The notes: generated from the sequence alone by a model not told the origin. DNA of 64,000 nucleotides from Sweltsa coloradensis (GCA_024449915.1 JAMZAV010002178.1:93297-157296), one strand, 5' to 3'. Shown: positions 19,965-31,140, counted from the first letter of the stretch. Numbers and translations: made by a program.

Positions 19965-20580
19965 TTTAGACATGCCAACACCCCCTTCTTGGGGGCGCGT
20001 CTAAGCCGGCCGGGCGGTCCACTCGGCGTCGACGGGGAACCCCTTCCCTTTGACTACCTCCCCGACGGCGACGACAAAGACAACACGGACGGATGATGAC
20101 ACAGACGGAGACGACCACGACGTGGGGGAACCCCTGCCCTCCCCATATGCTTGTGGCTGGTTCTGACCAGCACAGGCCTGTCCACCCCATGTCCCCCCGC
20201 GTCATCCCTTACGTCCCTCCCTTCGTCTCGATTAGCCAAGTTGCATAAATATGAGACGTAAAGCAATATCCAATCAATCAATCGGCGTCGACGTCGGTGT
20301 CTCCGACGATGGCTGCCAGGCTCGACCGCTGGATGTTCGGTCCTGGGTACACCCCCCCTCGACCTCCTGGACGGGTATCCTAGGCACCCTGGCTAGGGCT
20401 CCTGGGTCCAGGAGCCCTTCAGCTCCTGGGGGATTGCGTGGGGCGGCGAGGGGTTTCCCGTCCAGGTCCCTAACGACGGCTGGCCAGCTCGTCCTCCTGG
20501 TGAGCGAGAAGGCATCCACGTCGGCGTCCCACTTGGTCCTTGGTGCACTCGGAACTTGAGTGTGAAATAACAGACACTTC
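19965..20580 (-). pseudogene. Unrecognised open frame split by R1
   Basis: The minus frame KWDADVDAFSLTRRTSWPAV, VRDLDGKPLAAPRNPPGAEG, RVPRIPVQEVEGG and WQPSSETPTSTP continues, after removing R1 copy 19 and one target duplication, into SGPPGRLRRAPKKGVLACL. The continuity across the insertion suggests it was coding or at least open before R1 arrived. Pro/Arg-rich; family unknown, possibly part of a LINE ORF1. Confidence 0.4.
20035..20281 (+). repeat. R1 copy 19, 5'-truncated, 12-bp target duplication
   Basis: Flanked by a perfect TCGGCGTCGACG at 20023-20034 and 20282-20293. This is the clearest duplication in the window. Tail (CAAT)n. Confidence 0.95.
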
Positions 20581-21192
20581 CTTTTGGATATCCCTACACA
20601 ATCGTCTCTGACGCCAGTAGCACTCACTTTAAATGTTCGTTCTGTATATTGTTTTCGTAGCCACTTACTAGAAATATATCGCATAATATAAAAAAAAAAC
20701 ACTCAGTTAAACTCGGTTTAATAAACACCACACAATACACGCGTAAGTATCAAGACACACGATCGCAGCTACTTCAAGCACAACCTTCCCGTGCACAGTC
20801 ACAGTCAGTAGCCATTTTGGGCTAACCGAATCCCTAGTACAGTTGTTATTCTATTAATAATAGAATCTTTTTTTTTTACTACACTTACTACTACACTTAG
20901 ATCTTAGCCAAGAGTCTTCGTTTCAGAATTGGGCATATTGAAGTTGGTATCAGTGGGTAATTAAAACAATCTATTATTAAATTCAATCTTTATTGACAGC
21001 TGGCCATAAAAATGGATGACCACAGGGATCCAGCGTACTAAAAAATACAAAAGTACAATGGTAACAAAAATAAATAACTTGAGAAAAATATATTATATAA
21101 AAGCAACAGTATGAAGTTAATGATGAACATTGTTATTATGATGATGATGCAAAATGATGATGAAATGCTTCAAAATAGTGGGAACAATTTTG
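20581..21192. other. Unassigned DNA, partly LINE 3' UTR
   Basis: About 20975-21192 probably belongs to the 3' UTR of the minus-strand LINE at 21193. The rest has no supported feature. Confidence 0.3.
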
Positions 21193-21668
21193 TCAATTAA
21201 TGATGGGGATGAAATAGCGCTTAAGAAAAGGGATGAAAACAGAAGGAACTGCTGCACGTGCTCCTATTAGAAGACCGACGATCTCCCATTGTTCGGCAGG
21301 TATGTGGTATCTTCTTGCTAGATCAGCTATGCAAGGTTGGTAAATGCTTTTTTTTCTTCATTCACATCTTCTGCCTGGTTGTCTCCCAGGTCAAAGTGGA
21401 TGGTTGGATCTTGAACTAGTACTTTCATCCTGTCCTCGCGAATCAAGATTATATCTACTCTACGAGAAGAACCATCTGAAGAAATGCATGGGATTTCTTC
21501 GTGGACTTCCAAGATCCCCTATCCTCGGAATGCATTTGCAATCATCGATCGAATGGTGTTATGGCGCTTTATTCTTTGTGTTTCGCCCTTTTTGCAAAAC
21601 CCCAACACATGAGCAATGGTTTCAATGTCGTTGCACGGAGGGTACCGGCAACAGGTTGTGTTGAGGTG
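21193..21668 (-). pseudogene. LINE ORF2 C-terminal region, R2-like
   Basis: Minus strand: a CCHC-type knuckle CNDIETIAHVLGFC, then KGETQRIKRHNTIRSMIANA and an in-frame stop. After that come GILEVHEEIPCISSDGSSRR, VDIILIREDRMKVLVQDPTI and HFDLGDNQAEDVNEEKK, a one-base frameshift in an A run, then SIYQPCIADLARRYHIP, EQWEIVGLLIGARAAVP and a stop at 21193. This is the restriction-like-endonuclease-side tail of R2-type LINE proteins (DPT.RFE...Q...V..EK motif). It is a 5'-truncated, inactive copy. Confidence 0.85.
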
Positions 21669-21675
21669 TCTGCCA

Positions 21676-22021
21676 AGGCCTTCAAATTCCAACTCGTCAC
21701 CTTCTCGCGGTTTGGCCCGTGAATAGGGGAGTTTTACTCCCTGAAACTAATGGCGAGCTCTGGGTCGTCGTCGGGGAACCCTTTCCCTTTGACTACCTCC
21801 CCGACGGCGACGACAAAGACAACACGGACGGATGATGACACAGACGGAGACGACCACGACGTGGGGGAACCCCTGCCCTCCCCATACGCTTGTGGCTGGT
21901 TCTGACCAGCACAGGCCTTTCCACCCCTTGTTCCCCCGCGTCATCCCTTACGTCCCTCACTTCATCTCGATTAGCTAAGTTGCATAAATATGAGACGTTA
22001 AACAATATCCAATCCAATCAA
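21676..22021 (+). repeat. R1 copy 20 (subfamily A), target duplication TCTGCCA
   Basis: Full length. TCTGCCA occurs at 21669-21675 and 22022-22028. Confidence 0.92.
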
Positions 22022-22134
22022 TCTGCCAGGGACTGCGCGTACAGATGCCATGTACTGTTATACATGCCCAAACTTCAATTTTCTTTAAATCATTCAGGTA
22101 CGCAGATTGATTCTTTATAATTGCCAACAAAATT

Positions 22135-22282
22135 GGGCCATCAAATTCCAACTCGCAACCTTTTCGTGGTTTTGCCCGTGATTAGGGGAGTTTTTCGTCC
22201 TGAAACTAATGGCGAGCTCTGGCTTTGACTACCTCCCCGACGGCGACGACAATGACAACACGGACGGATGATGACACAAGAC
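22135..22282 (+). repeat. R1 copy 21 (subfamily B), 3'-truncated
   Basis: Ends at GATGACACAAGAC and is joined to the head of copy 22. It also has an internal deletion. Confidence 0.88.
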
Positions 22283-22555
22283 GGGCCATCAAATTCCAAC
22301 TCGCAACCTTCTCGTGGTTTGGCCCGTGATTAGGGGAGTTTTTCTTCCTGAAACAGATGGCGAGCACTGGGTCGTCGTCGGGGAACTTTCCCCTTCCCTT
22401 TGACTACTTCCCCGACGGCGACGACAATGACAACACGAATGGATGATAACACAGACGGAGACGACCACGACGTGGGGGAACCCCTGCCCTCCCCATACGC
22501 TTGTGGCTGGTTCTGACCAGCACAGGCCACTCCACCCCTTGTTCCCCGCGTCATC
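22283..22555 (+). repeat. R1 copy 22 (subfamily B), 3'-truncated
   Basis: Ends at CGCGTCATC, joined to copy 23. The lost 3' ends in this cluster suggest recombination between copies rather than insertion. Confidence 0.88.
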
Positions 22556-22888
22556 ATTCCAACTCGACACCTTCTCGCGGTTTGGCCCGTGAATAGGGGA
22601 GTTTCACTCCCTGAAACTTACGGCGAGCTCTGGGTCGTCGTCGGGGAACCCCTTTCCTTTGACTACCTCCCCGACGGCAACGACAAAGACAACACGGACG
22701 GATGATGACACAGACGGAGACAACCACGACGTGGGGGAACCCCTGCCCTCGTAATATGCTTGTGGCTGGTTCTGACCAGCACAGGCCTGTCCTCCCCTTG
22801 TCTCCCCGCGTCATCCCTTACGTCCCTCCCTTCGTCTCGATTAGCCAAGTTGCATAAATATGAGACGTAAAGCAATATCCAATCAATC
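22556..22888 (+). repeat. R1 copy 23 (subfamily A)
   Basis: Near full length, followed directly by copy 24. Confidence 0.9.
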
Positions 22889-22958
22889 CTTACGTCCCTC
22901 CCTTAGTCTAGATTAGCCAAGTTGCATTAATATGAGACTTTAAACAATATCCAATCCA
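22889..22958 (+). repeat. R1 copy 24, 70-bp 3' fragment
   Basis: CTTACGTCCC to the tail, fused to copy 23. Confidence 0.88.
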
Positions 22959-23278
22959 AAAAAAAATCGTTAGTTAAATGAAATTAAAATAAAATTAAAA
23001 TGCTGTATGTGGCCAATTCATAGAATAAATAAATACTAATTTGACTCACAGCATAAACCACAACACAACATTATAATAATAATAATTTTATGAGAATAAA
23101 ATTAAAATAGTAAGTTAAAACCAATTTAAATGATCCTGCACAAAATGTGAGTCTTTCTACTGTGAGTTGCGTAGGTATATTTTTCAAGCTGTGAGCTATG
23201 ATGATTTACTTAGTCATTCACTGGGATCTTGGGAAACATTTTACTTAGTATAAACAACGTTTTGCTGCGGTGATTCAA

Positions 23279-23614
23279 GGGTCTTCAAATTCCAACTCGA
23301 CACCTTCTCGCGGTTTGGCCCGTGAATAGTGGAGTTTCACTCCCTGAAACTAATGGCGAGCTCTGGGTCGTCGTCGGGGAACCCCTTCCCTTTGACTTCC
23401 TCCCCGACGGCGACGACAAAGACAACACGGACGGATGATGACACAGACGGAGACGACCACGACGTGGGGGAACCCCTGCCCTCCCCATATTCTTGTGGCT
23501 AGTTCTGACCAGCACAGGCCTGTCCACCCTTGTCCCTCCGCGGCGCCCCTTACGTCCCTCCCTTGTTTTTGATTAGCCAGGTCGCACAAATATGAGACGT
23601 TTAGCATATCCAAT
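23279..23614 (+). repeat. R1 copy 25 (subfamily A), inside R4
   Basis: Comparison with the unoccupied partner near 53960 places both ends exactly. About 20 bp of R4 appear to be lost at the site. Confidence 0.9.
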
Positions 23615-23710
23615 CGAGCTAAAAAGTCATCAGTTCTAACACGTCTGTGTTAACAACAATGGGTATTGTTTCCCGACCTACAAGAAAAAACAGAACAGAA
23701 AACCCCGACA

Positions 23711-23820
23711 ACCAGCACAGGCCTGTCCCCCCGCGTCATCCTTACGTCCCTCCCTTCGTCTCGATTAGCCAAGTTGCATAATATGAGACGTAAAGCAATA
23801 TCCAATCCTATCCAATCCAA
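23711..23820 (+). repeat. R1 copy 26, 5'-truncated, inside R4
   Basis: Begins ACCAGCACAGG. The unoccupied partner at 54070-54085 reads CCCGACACCGAATATG across the site, so the insertion is nearly blunt. Confidence 0.92.
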
Positions 23821-24164
23821 CCGAATATGAGATAATGTGCAACATTCATGGTTTGAATTAAAACTAAATTCCTGAATCGTATTGGTAGAAGATTATAACC
23901 GCTCAGCTTTCTGTTTCCCCTGTCTGGGACCCCAACATCAGCTGTGCCAAATCAGAATGACATGCGTGCGTAATAAGATCTCTCCCAATCATAAGAAGAT
24001 ATTCTATGATAACGGCGACAATCTTTCTTTATTTCTCATATAAACTTTTTTAATTCACAAAATTAATTCATATCAAACGTAATTCTGCTTTATTTAAAAT
24101 AATTTGTCTTTTTCTTTTAATAAAAAATATTTTAAATTAAAACCTTCCCTCAAAGAAATTTTAT

Positions 24165-24335
24165 GAGACAACTCCACGACAAGAGATAATGTTATTAATT
24201 TCTTACGTAAAGTAAACCTTTTAAATTCAATTTGAAATTCGTATAAATTTAGCAATCAAAAAATTCGATGGGCACTGATAACTTTACTGTTTTGTGCCTC
24301 TAAACCCCAATAACTAACTAACTAACTAACTTTTG
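24165..24335 (+). repeat. R2s copy 4, inside R4
   Basis: Has an AACTAACTAACTAAC tail. It is absent from the R4 partner at 54350, which marks R2s as a mobile family of its own. Confidence 0.78.
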
Positions 24336-24566
24336 CAATTGCTATCATCACCACAATTTTCTTGTTTTTCATAAATTGAGTAAACAATATAATAATTATT
24401 ATTATCAAACACCTTAAACTATTTCCATAATTCTACAATATCACTGGCAGTGCAATATTACCTAACCGGTTAAAGCACCCTAGTTTCTCACATCGTCGTA
24501 GTTTTGGGAATATTTTTGGGAAAATAAATAGATTACTAGGAAGTTGTTGGTGTTCAAAATGGTTTC

Positions 24567-24918
24567 GGGCCATCAAAGTCCAACTCGCAACCCTCTCGTG
24601 GTTTGGTCCGTGATTAGGGGAGTTTTACTCCCTGAAACTAATGGCGAGCTCTGGGTCGTCGTCGGGGAAGTTTCCCTTCCCTTTGACTACCTCCCCGACG
24701 GCGACGACAATGACAACACGGACGGATGATGACGCAGACAGAGACGACCACGATGTGGGGGAACCCCTGCCCTCCCCATACGTTTGTGGCTGGTTCTGAC
24801 CAGCACAGGCCTGTCCATCCCTTGTCCCCCCGCGTCATCCCTTACGTCCCTCCCTTCGTCTCTTTTAGCCAAATTGCATAAATATGAGACGTTAAGCAAT
24901 ATTCAATCCAGTCCGAAA
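24567..24918 (+). repeat. R1 copy 27 (subfamily B)
   Basis: Full length with GGGCCATC head and AATCCAGTCC tail. Confidence 0.9.
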
Positions 24919-25114
24919 TTTTTTTTTTTTAATTACAAATTTTAGCCAAAATGTTGGTCAAATACAACTTGAAGTCGCATTGGACCAACGTGTTGCCTTG
25001 AAATCACTGCCGTGAAAGTAAATGTACATAGATTTCCGACGCGCTTAGAAAATTTCTAGTGTTTTAAATAAATAACGTCCTTGCAACGAGTACCCTACAC
25101 GTGGACTAGATAAT

Positions 25115-26027
25115 TTAAAATCTAATCGAATTCTCAACAGGCCCCGGTCTAGATTGTCGCGGCAAAGCGATGCGACCGGCCAATCGCTTGCATCTCGTCA
25201 TAGTTAGTTTGTGCCTGCCATGTTGTCTTGGAAAGTGATCAATGTATGAACTACATGTTGTCCAAGTCTCCTTCGATATCTCTTGGATGTATGACCTCTT
25301 TGAGTGGTCGTCGCGACAACAAACAGTTGTCGTCTGTGAGCATTCTACAAAATCTTCGTTGTCAACGTGTAAAACAGGGTCTTCTTTTGCATTTCCATCG
25401 TGTTTTACAGACAACAGAGTTGAATAGTTATAGACGAGTGCGCGACGCCCTCTGTCCCCACGACGGACAAGAGAAACATTTTCATCCAAAGTGTGCGATT
25501 GAGATTTGACAGACTTCTTTTCGCCACGTTCTGTCGCTTTGACAATAGCCTCCAAGTCTATTGTACACATTAGAGAAAGCATTTCGTTCGTTTTGAATGA
25601 CAAATTATTCGTGTCTTCTGGAGTGAACAATTCTGACGTCGTCACTACTTGAATTCGTTACATGGCGCATGGAGTTGTCGACCATTCCGGCACGTTCTTC
25701 CTCGGTGAAAATTGCCTCTAAGTCTATTGAATACAAGTTGGAAATCATTTCACTGGTTTCATTGGAACAATTTTTGTTGTCTTCGGGAGTAAACAACAGT
25801 GGAGTGGACACTCTTTTGGTATTTTTCAGTTGCATGAATTGCTGTAACGAATAATCATTTAAAGATGAGAATGTTGTTGTTGATGGAAAATCACATCCGT
25901 TTTCAATAGATGATGGTGTTTGGTCATAGTTGAAGATTTGCGACTCTTGATTACCTACCGTTGTCCGTGTTTCTCTAATGGTGAAGTCTAGGTTTGATAT
26001 TGTGGTATATAGTCTGGTGGCAGACCT
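25115..26027 (-). CDS. Unknown protein, exon with two internal repeats
   Basis: A CTTTTTCAG acceptor (upstream of 26027) opens a frame containing TTVGNQESQIFNYDQTPSS. Two related modules follow: LLFTPEDNKNCSNETSEMIS with IDLEAIFTEEER, and ELFTPEDTNNLSFKTNEMLS with IDLEAIVKATER. The second module is in a different frame from the first. The change at about 25640 is either a frameshift or a small intron. The frame then runs to TAA at 25115 with VYNYSTLLSVKHDGNAKEDP and a basic end. Acidic, Ser/Thr-rich and mostly disordered-looking. I do not recognise the family. The foldback element begins just upstream, so it would lie in the preceding intron. Confidence 0.45.
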
Positions 26028-26109
26028 GAAAAAGACCTCTAGAAACCGATTTTGCTAAACTTTTTTTAGTAGAAGCAGCACACAGGTATCAAAATGTTCG
26101 TATGAACGT

Positions 26110-27010
26110 CAGGAATGTCATCTACCTTGTGTGCATCTTGGCATTTGTTGCGGGTGGCGGTAGGCGGAGGTCAAAGGTCACGCGGGTCATGCGCACAGCA
26201 TCGTACTGTTTTGGTTATATCTCTTGAACTAATAGAGATATTACCCTCCAATTTGGATGAGTCAGTTACTGAATTACCATATCATCATCCCTGTATTATG
26301 TGCATTTCGGCATTTAGTGCAGGAGGCGGTAGATGGAGGTCAAAGGTCGCGCGGGTCATGCGCGCCGCATCGCACGGTTTTGACTATATCTCCTGAACAA
26401 ATATAGATACTACCCTCTAGTTTGCTTGATTCAGTTATTGAAATATCATTTCATCACCTCTGCTTTGTGTGCATCTCGGTATTTGGTAAAGATGATGGTG
26501 GGCAGAGGTCAAAGGTCACCACGCGGGTCAAGCGCGCGGTGGCGTACTGATTTGGGTATATCTCCTGAACTAATAGAGATATTACCCTCCAGTTTGCATG
26601 ATTCAGTCAAAGATTATTTCAGTTATTGAATTACCATTTCATCATACCTGTATTGTGTGCATTTCGGCATTTGGTGCAGGTGGCGGTAGATGGAGGTCAA
26701 AGGTCACGCGGGTCATGCGCGCCGCATCGCACTGTTTTGACTATATATCCTGAACTAATAGAGATATTACCCTCTAGTTTGCTTGATTCAGTTATTGAAA
26801 TACCATTCCATCACCTCTGCTTTGTGTGCATCTCTATATTTGGTAAAGGTAGGCGGTAGGTGGAGGTCAAAGGTCACCACGGGGGTCAGGCGTGCGGTGG
26901 CGTACTGTTTTGGGTATATCTGCTGAATGAATGGAGGTATTTATCTCTATTTTGCTTATTTCAGTTGTAGAAATACCATCCTATCACCTCTGTGTTGTGT
27001 GCATCTCGGA
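26110..27010 (+). repeat. Left tandem arm, DR1-containing units
   Basis: Units begin near 26117, 26290, 26457, 26648, 26813 and 26988, each at a TGTGTGCAT.TCGGCATTT block. Each of the first five contains AGGTCAAAGGTCA or a one-base variant (26168, 26337, 26506, 26694, 26864), followed by a CGCGGGTCATGCGC block and a TATATCTCCTGAACTAATAG block. Confidence 0.88.
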
Positions 27011-27140
27011 ATTAGTAGGTCTATATCATATTTCAAATATTGAAATCCCGCCTCAATTACCGACAATGCTACAATCAGTTGCCGCTTGCGTTACAGCACG
27101 CCCCAATCCATCACGTGCGGCTGGTCAAAGGCTTATTACT

Positions 27141-27256
27141 GGTTCTGACCAGCACAGGCCTGTCCACCCCTTGTCCCCCCGCGTCATCCCTTACGTCCCT
27201 CCCTTCGTCTCGATTAGCCAAGTTGCATAAATATGAGACGTAAAGCAATATCCAAT
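27141..27256 (+). repeat. R1 copy 28, 5'-truncated, target duplication CTTATTACT
   Basis: Inserted in the foldback core. CTTATTACT(G) is at 27132-27141 and again at 27257-27266. It starts at GGTTCTGACCAGC and has a minimal tail. Confidence 0.95.
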
Positions 27257-28490
27257 CTTATTACTGATCTGGAAACTTTCAGATATTTTGCTAAATTTTG
27301 GCATTTTTTATTGAACTATTTACTAACGATTACAGTGGGGTGGGGGGATTGCAGTTCACTTTTTCAACACGATCCTGGGTGGTGGTGGTGCGCAGTCGGA
27401 CTACAACTCGATGTAGGGAAGTTGTCTAAGCATCTAAATATCTCGGAGTGTAAAGAGTGTTCGAGTGAAACAGTTCGACAGTGATTTAGAAGTTTTTTGT
27501 TATCTTTACTTTTCCGTACGGATGGTGAGTTCATTATCATTTGATAACTGTACTTAAGGGTTGGTCAATCTGTTTATGTATATGTCCGTCCATTTGATGT
27601 CTGTTCACTGAGCTATTAGCTATTAACAATTAATGAGCTATTGCAATTATTTGTTTTCGAAATTACTCGCCAATATAGACAGTTGTTGTAAGTGTAAGCG
27701 CTCTGTTTACATGTTTGTTTGCATCAGTGGTGTCCTAGAGTAGCGTAAAATCCGCGTGGTTTGAAAGATACCCTGGATAACTTTATAGAGGCTCGATCAA
27801 GCACTTGAAGTTATAATAGGTCACGAATCTCTTACACCCTACAAAACCTATATGAGGATGATGAGCCACACGCGAGCGACAAAGGACGATTTGCATCCCA
27901 AGATTTAGTTTTTCCCAAGACATGTTTTTCTAGCATCAGGGGAAAAAATGACGCCTAAAAAATGTAGGGTTTGCAATGACTGTACACAAGAATCTCGACC
28001 CAAGGGCTTAGTGAATGTTCATACAATGCTGCACTGTATGAGTTTTGACAAGTGACTGTGACTAATCATTGCTAGGGAAATTTTTTGAAAAACGAGATGT
28101 GTTTATACCTTCGAACTTTTTGATCAAAATTGTCAGGTCACATTCGTTTCGCCAAATGCAACTTTGATATAAAAGAAAACCAGTGGGCAAGGGACGTTTC
28201 ATGCCTTTTAGACTGCTGTTACAGAAGAAGTTTTGGGAGAAGATAAGGTAAATTATGTTACGAGTTGTTTAAAAAAAAAATGTTAAAACACATAGCCCTG
28301 GTTACAAGGGTAAACCTCTGAGAAGGAAGAAAAAGCCTGAACCAGTGTTCAACTCAATCATTTCATTACGAGCGGATAGTGAGAAAATTTCCCTCAACTC
28401 AAAGACTTATACATGGATTTCCTCGATTACAAGTTTTATTCCCTTGTTAGTGTATGTTTTATATGCCTTTAAATGTGGTACCACCGCCCC
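27257..28490. other. Foldback core, no recognised gene
   Basis: Mostly AT-rich. A short + frame at 27948-28056 (MTPKKCRVCNDCTQESRPKG) has a CxxC pair that could be the start of a zinc-finger transposase, but it stops after about 35 codons. No DDE-type motif was seen. Confidence 0.35.
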
Positions 28491-28494
28491 CAAA

Positions 28495-29022
28495 ATCCAA
28501 GATGCACACAATGCAGAGGTGATAGAATGGCAATTCAATAACTGAATCAAACGAACTAGAAGAGGGTTATATCTTTATAGTTCAGGAGATATACCCCAAA
28601 ACAGTGCGATGCTGCGCGCATGACCCGCTGACCTTTGACCTCCATCCCCCGCCCCTACACCAAATTCTGAGATGTAACACAATACAGGGTTGATGAAGGG
28701 TAATTCAATAAACTGCAAAAAGCAAACTAATGATAATACTTATTAGAGTAGGAGATATAGCCAAAATAGTGCGATGCTGCGCGCATGACCGCATGCCCTT
28801 TTGACCTCCACCCACCGCCACTGGCACCAAATGCCGAGATGCACAAAATGCAGAGATGATAGAATGGTATTTTAAAGAATTAAGCAAGTAGAGGCTAATA
28901 TCTATATTAGTTCAGGAGATATACCCGAAACAGTGTGATCTGCGCGCGTTACCGCGTGCCCTTGACCTCCGCTAAAACGCCACCGCAACAAATGCCGAGA
29001 TGACAAAGGAGAATTTAATTAC
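28495..29022 (-). repeat. Right tandem arm, inverted units
   Basis: Three units in reverse orientation to the left arm. The first has a perfect inverse DR1 (TGACCTTTGACCT, 28629-28641). The other two are degraded at that site. Confidence 0.85.
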
Positions 29023-29329
29023 TGACTTTCCATACGAACATTTGTACCAGTGTGCTGCTTCTACTCAAAAATTTTACCCGATTTTTTTTCCCTGCTGTTG
29101 CCTCCAGACTAATATCTGACGAGTCAACTTGAAATTGGGGTAGTGACGATTTGTTTGTGTTCTAAAATTAGTTTTGTTTCAATTCACAAAATGGCAAAAA
29201 GTTTCTGTTAATAGATACAATGGTTTTGCATGACAAAGTGCTAATTCCTGTGTAATTGGTTTTGTAAAAAAGGCATATGTGTAATGCGACTTTGAATTAT
29301 TTCTGTCATTGGTGTGTTGTAGTAATCAT

Positions 29330-29770
29330 ATAGTTTGTCGTCTGCTTTACATCGAAAAGGTAGCAACATCGTTGAATCGTTGAATCGTTTCCCGTCAAGG
29401 TTTCAAAATTGGTATCTTTTGATTTCCTTTTGTTGTGTGCACTTCAAATTTGTTCGTTTTTCCCAGTCTTTTTCCTCGTCATTTCGTCGACGTGATAAAC
29501 ACTTGATCATCACCATTTTCGTTTTTCGGACTTTTTTTGGGAATTTAACTTCTAAATGATCTAGTTGCTAATGCCAGCACAGATTCAATTTTTCGAAACT
29601 ACAACTGGTGAAAAAGTTTCACTGTAGACAATCCTTTTGTTTTGATACCTTTGGCTACGAGTCTAGCCTTATATTCACTACTTCTCCGTCAGCATTAGTT
29701 TTTCGTTGAAAACCTATTTACATTTAATGGCTTTTCTTCCTTTGGGCAAATTAACGAGACCCTTTTTCCC
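29330..29770 (-). pseudogene. Second copia, RT remnants
   Basis: Blocks LVNLPKGRKAIKCK, a stop at the Trp position, VFNEKL, then EYKARLVAKG and SVLALATRSF. These are the copia RT opening blocks scattered over several frames. No YVDD box was found, so it is truncated near 29330 before the palm is complete. Confidence 0.75.
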
Positions 29771-30069
29771 ATTTTGTGTTATGGATTCATCTCCTCATTG
29801 TCGCCTTTTGCCAGAGTTGATTCTCACTCCCATGAGTGCCCCTTCAGATTTCGGGTCGTCTTCAATAAGATGCCGTATTCATCACCTAGAATTCTTGTTG
29901 GACGTTTAGTTCGTTTTGACATTCGTGGCTCGAAGACTTTTTCGGTTCATCTCGATGAGCAGGATTGTTGACGATTTCATCATCCTCTTCATAAGATTCA
30001 TTGTGGTAACAAAATATCTTTGACAACATGTTCACAAATTTCTATAATATTATTGTCTTTGTCCTCGAC

Positions 30070-31140
30070 TTGTGGGTAAACGGTCGGGGCCCCACTTCCA
30101 TTACCAATTAAACCGTTTTTCTGTTTTTGATGTTTATCTTCCAAGAAAAATCACATCTCTTGATATAGTCATTTTTCTAGTCCCCACAATTGACCAACCG
30201 ATATCCCTGCTGGTTTCGGAAGTACCCAACAAATATATGTCAGACGATTTAGCGTCAAGCTTCTTTCTATTTTTTTTGGGGAATGTGAGCAAATGCTTTG
30301 CACCCAAAAATTTCTTAGGTGAGAAAGGGTCTGGTTTCTTCCAGTCCATGCTTCCTCTGGCGTAATGCCATCCACAGCAACTGTTGGCGCTCGATTTTCA
30401 ATAGGTTGCAGTGTTAACTGCTTCAGCCCAATAACATTTGGGTAGTTTTGCTCCTCTAGCATACATCGTACCTTCTCAACTATTGTTCTGTTTGCTCTTT
30501 CGGAAACACCATTTTGTTCTGGGTTCGCGGAACAGTTGTTTGTAAGCGTATTCCGCATTTCTTCAAGTGATCAGTAAATATTTTATTTGTACTCGCAGCC
30601 ATTGTCTGAACGCAATACTTTGATCTTATTAATTACTTTGGTTTTAAACTTCTGCCTGAAACTCAATGAACCGTCATAAAGTTTCACTCTTTTTCTTTAA
30701 AATATAAGTCTTGGTCCATCTAGTTTGTCATCAATGAATGTTAAGAAATATCTTCCACCTCCCGTCGAGTCTTCGCTCATTGGTCCGCACAGGTCTGTGT
30801 GAACAATGCTAAGTTTCTTTTGAGCTGATCTCCCTTTAAACCCTTTTGGAAAGGGGGAACGATGTTGTTTTCCTAAAGCACACCCAATACAAGGTGATTC
30901 TGGTGGTTACCTATCACTATGCCCAAAACCATACCATTTGCTAGTCGTTTCATTCCCATGGCTGAGATGGCCAAGGCGTCTATGCCACAAGCAAGTACTC
31001 ACATTTTGTAGCACTCACTGCTGCAATGTTGGCTAAGTCATCAAGTGTCTCTGGAGTGTCTAATTTATATAGCCCACCAGATTTACTTGCGGTGGCTATG
31101 ACATCTCCCTTTACAACATGGATGTGACAATGATGCTTCG
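30070..31140 (-). pseudogene. Second copia, GAG-pre-integrase and integrase
   Basis: Minus strand with many frame changes: LWHRRLGHLSHGNE, then CIGCALGKQHRSPFPKGF (His/Cys zinc motif), LSIVHTDLCGPMSEDSTGGG with the first catalytic Asp, and RYFLTFIDD. Next is VLRSDNGCEYK (second Asp), then EQNGVSERANRTIVEKVRCM (Glu) and NRAPTVAVDGITPEEAWTG. Unlike the copia at 1.4 kb it keeps the zinc motif and all three catalytic positions, but a stop and at least four frameshifts inactivate it. Confidence 0.85.

Larger units (their letters stand above)
23080..24510 (+). repeat. R4 dispersed repeat, interrupted copy
   Basis: Pairs with 53800-54525. Shared blocks are the GTGAGTTGCGT.GGTATATTT region, TAAACAACGTTTTGCTGCGG, TATTGTTTCCCGAC, AGATTATAACCGCTCAGCTT and CTAACCGGTTAAAGC.CCCTA at the right end. 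Here it is interrupted by R1 copies 25 and 26 and by R2s, all absent from the partner. The class is unknown. Confidence 0.75.
26045..29088. mobile_element. Foldback-like element with tandem-repeat inverted arms
   Basis: The outermost sequences, AGTAGAAGCAGCACAC.GGTA then ATGTTCGTATG, occur at about 26070-26105 and inverted at about 29025-29065. Inside lie tandem arrays in opposite orientation: five to six units of about 165-190 bp on the left and three on the right. They enclose a core of about 1.5 kb. This is the architecture of foldback transposons (for example TU elements of sea urchins and Galileo/FB of Drosophila). The core has no transposase I can recognise. Exact ends and target duplication are unresolved. 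Confidence 0.7.

Noticed and set aside
26115..26859. Tandem small ORFs (CASWHLLRVAVGGGQRSRG-like) as a gene family
   Set aside because: They are frames through tandem foldback-arm units and vary with indels. The conserved part is the DNA motif AGGTCAAAGGTCA, not a protein.
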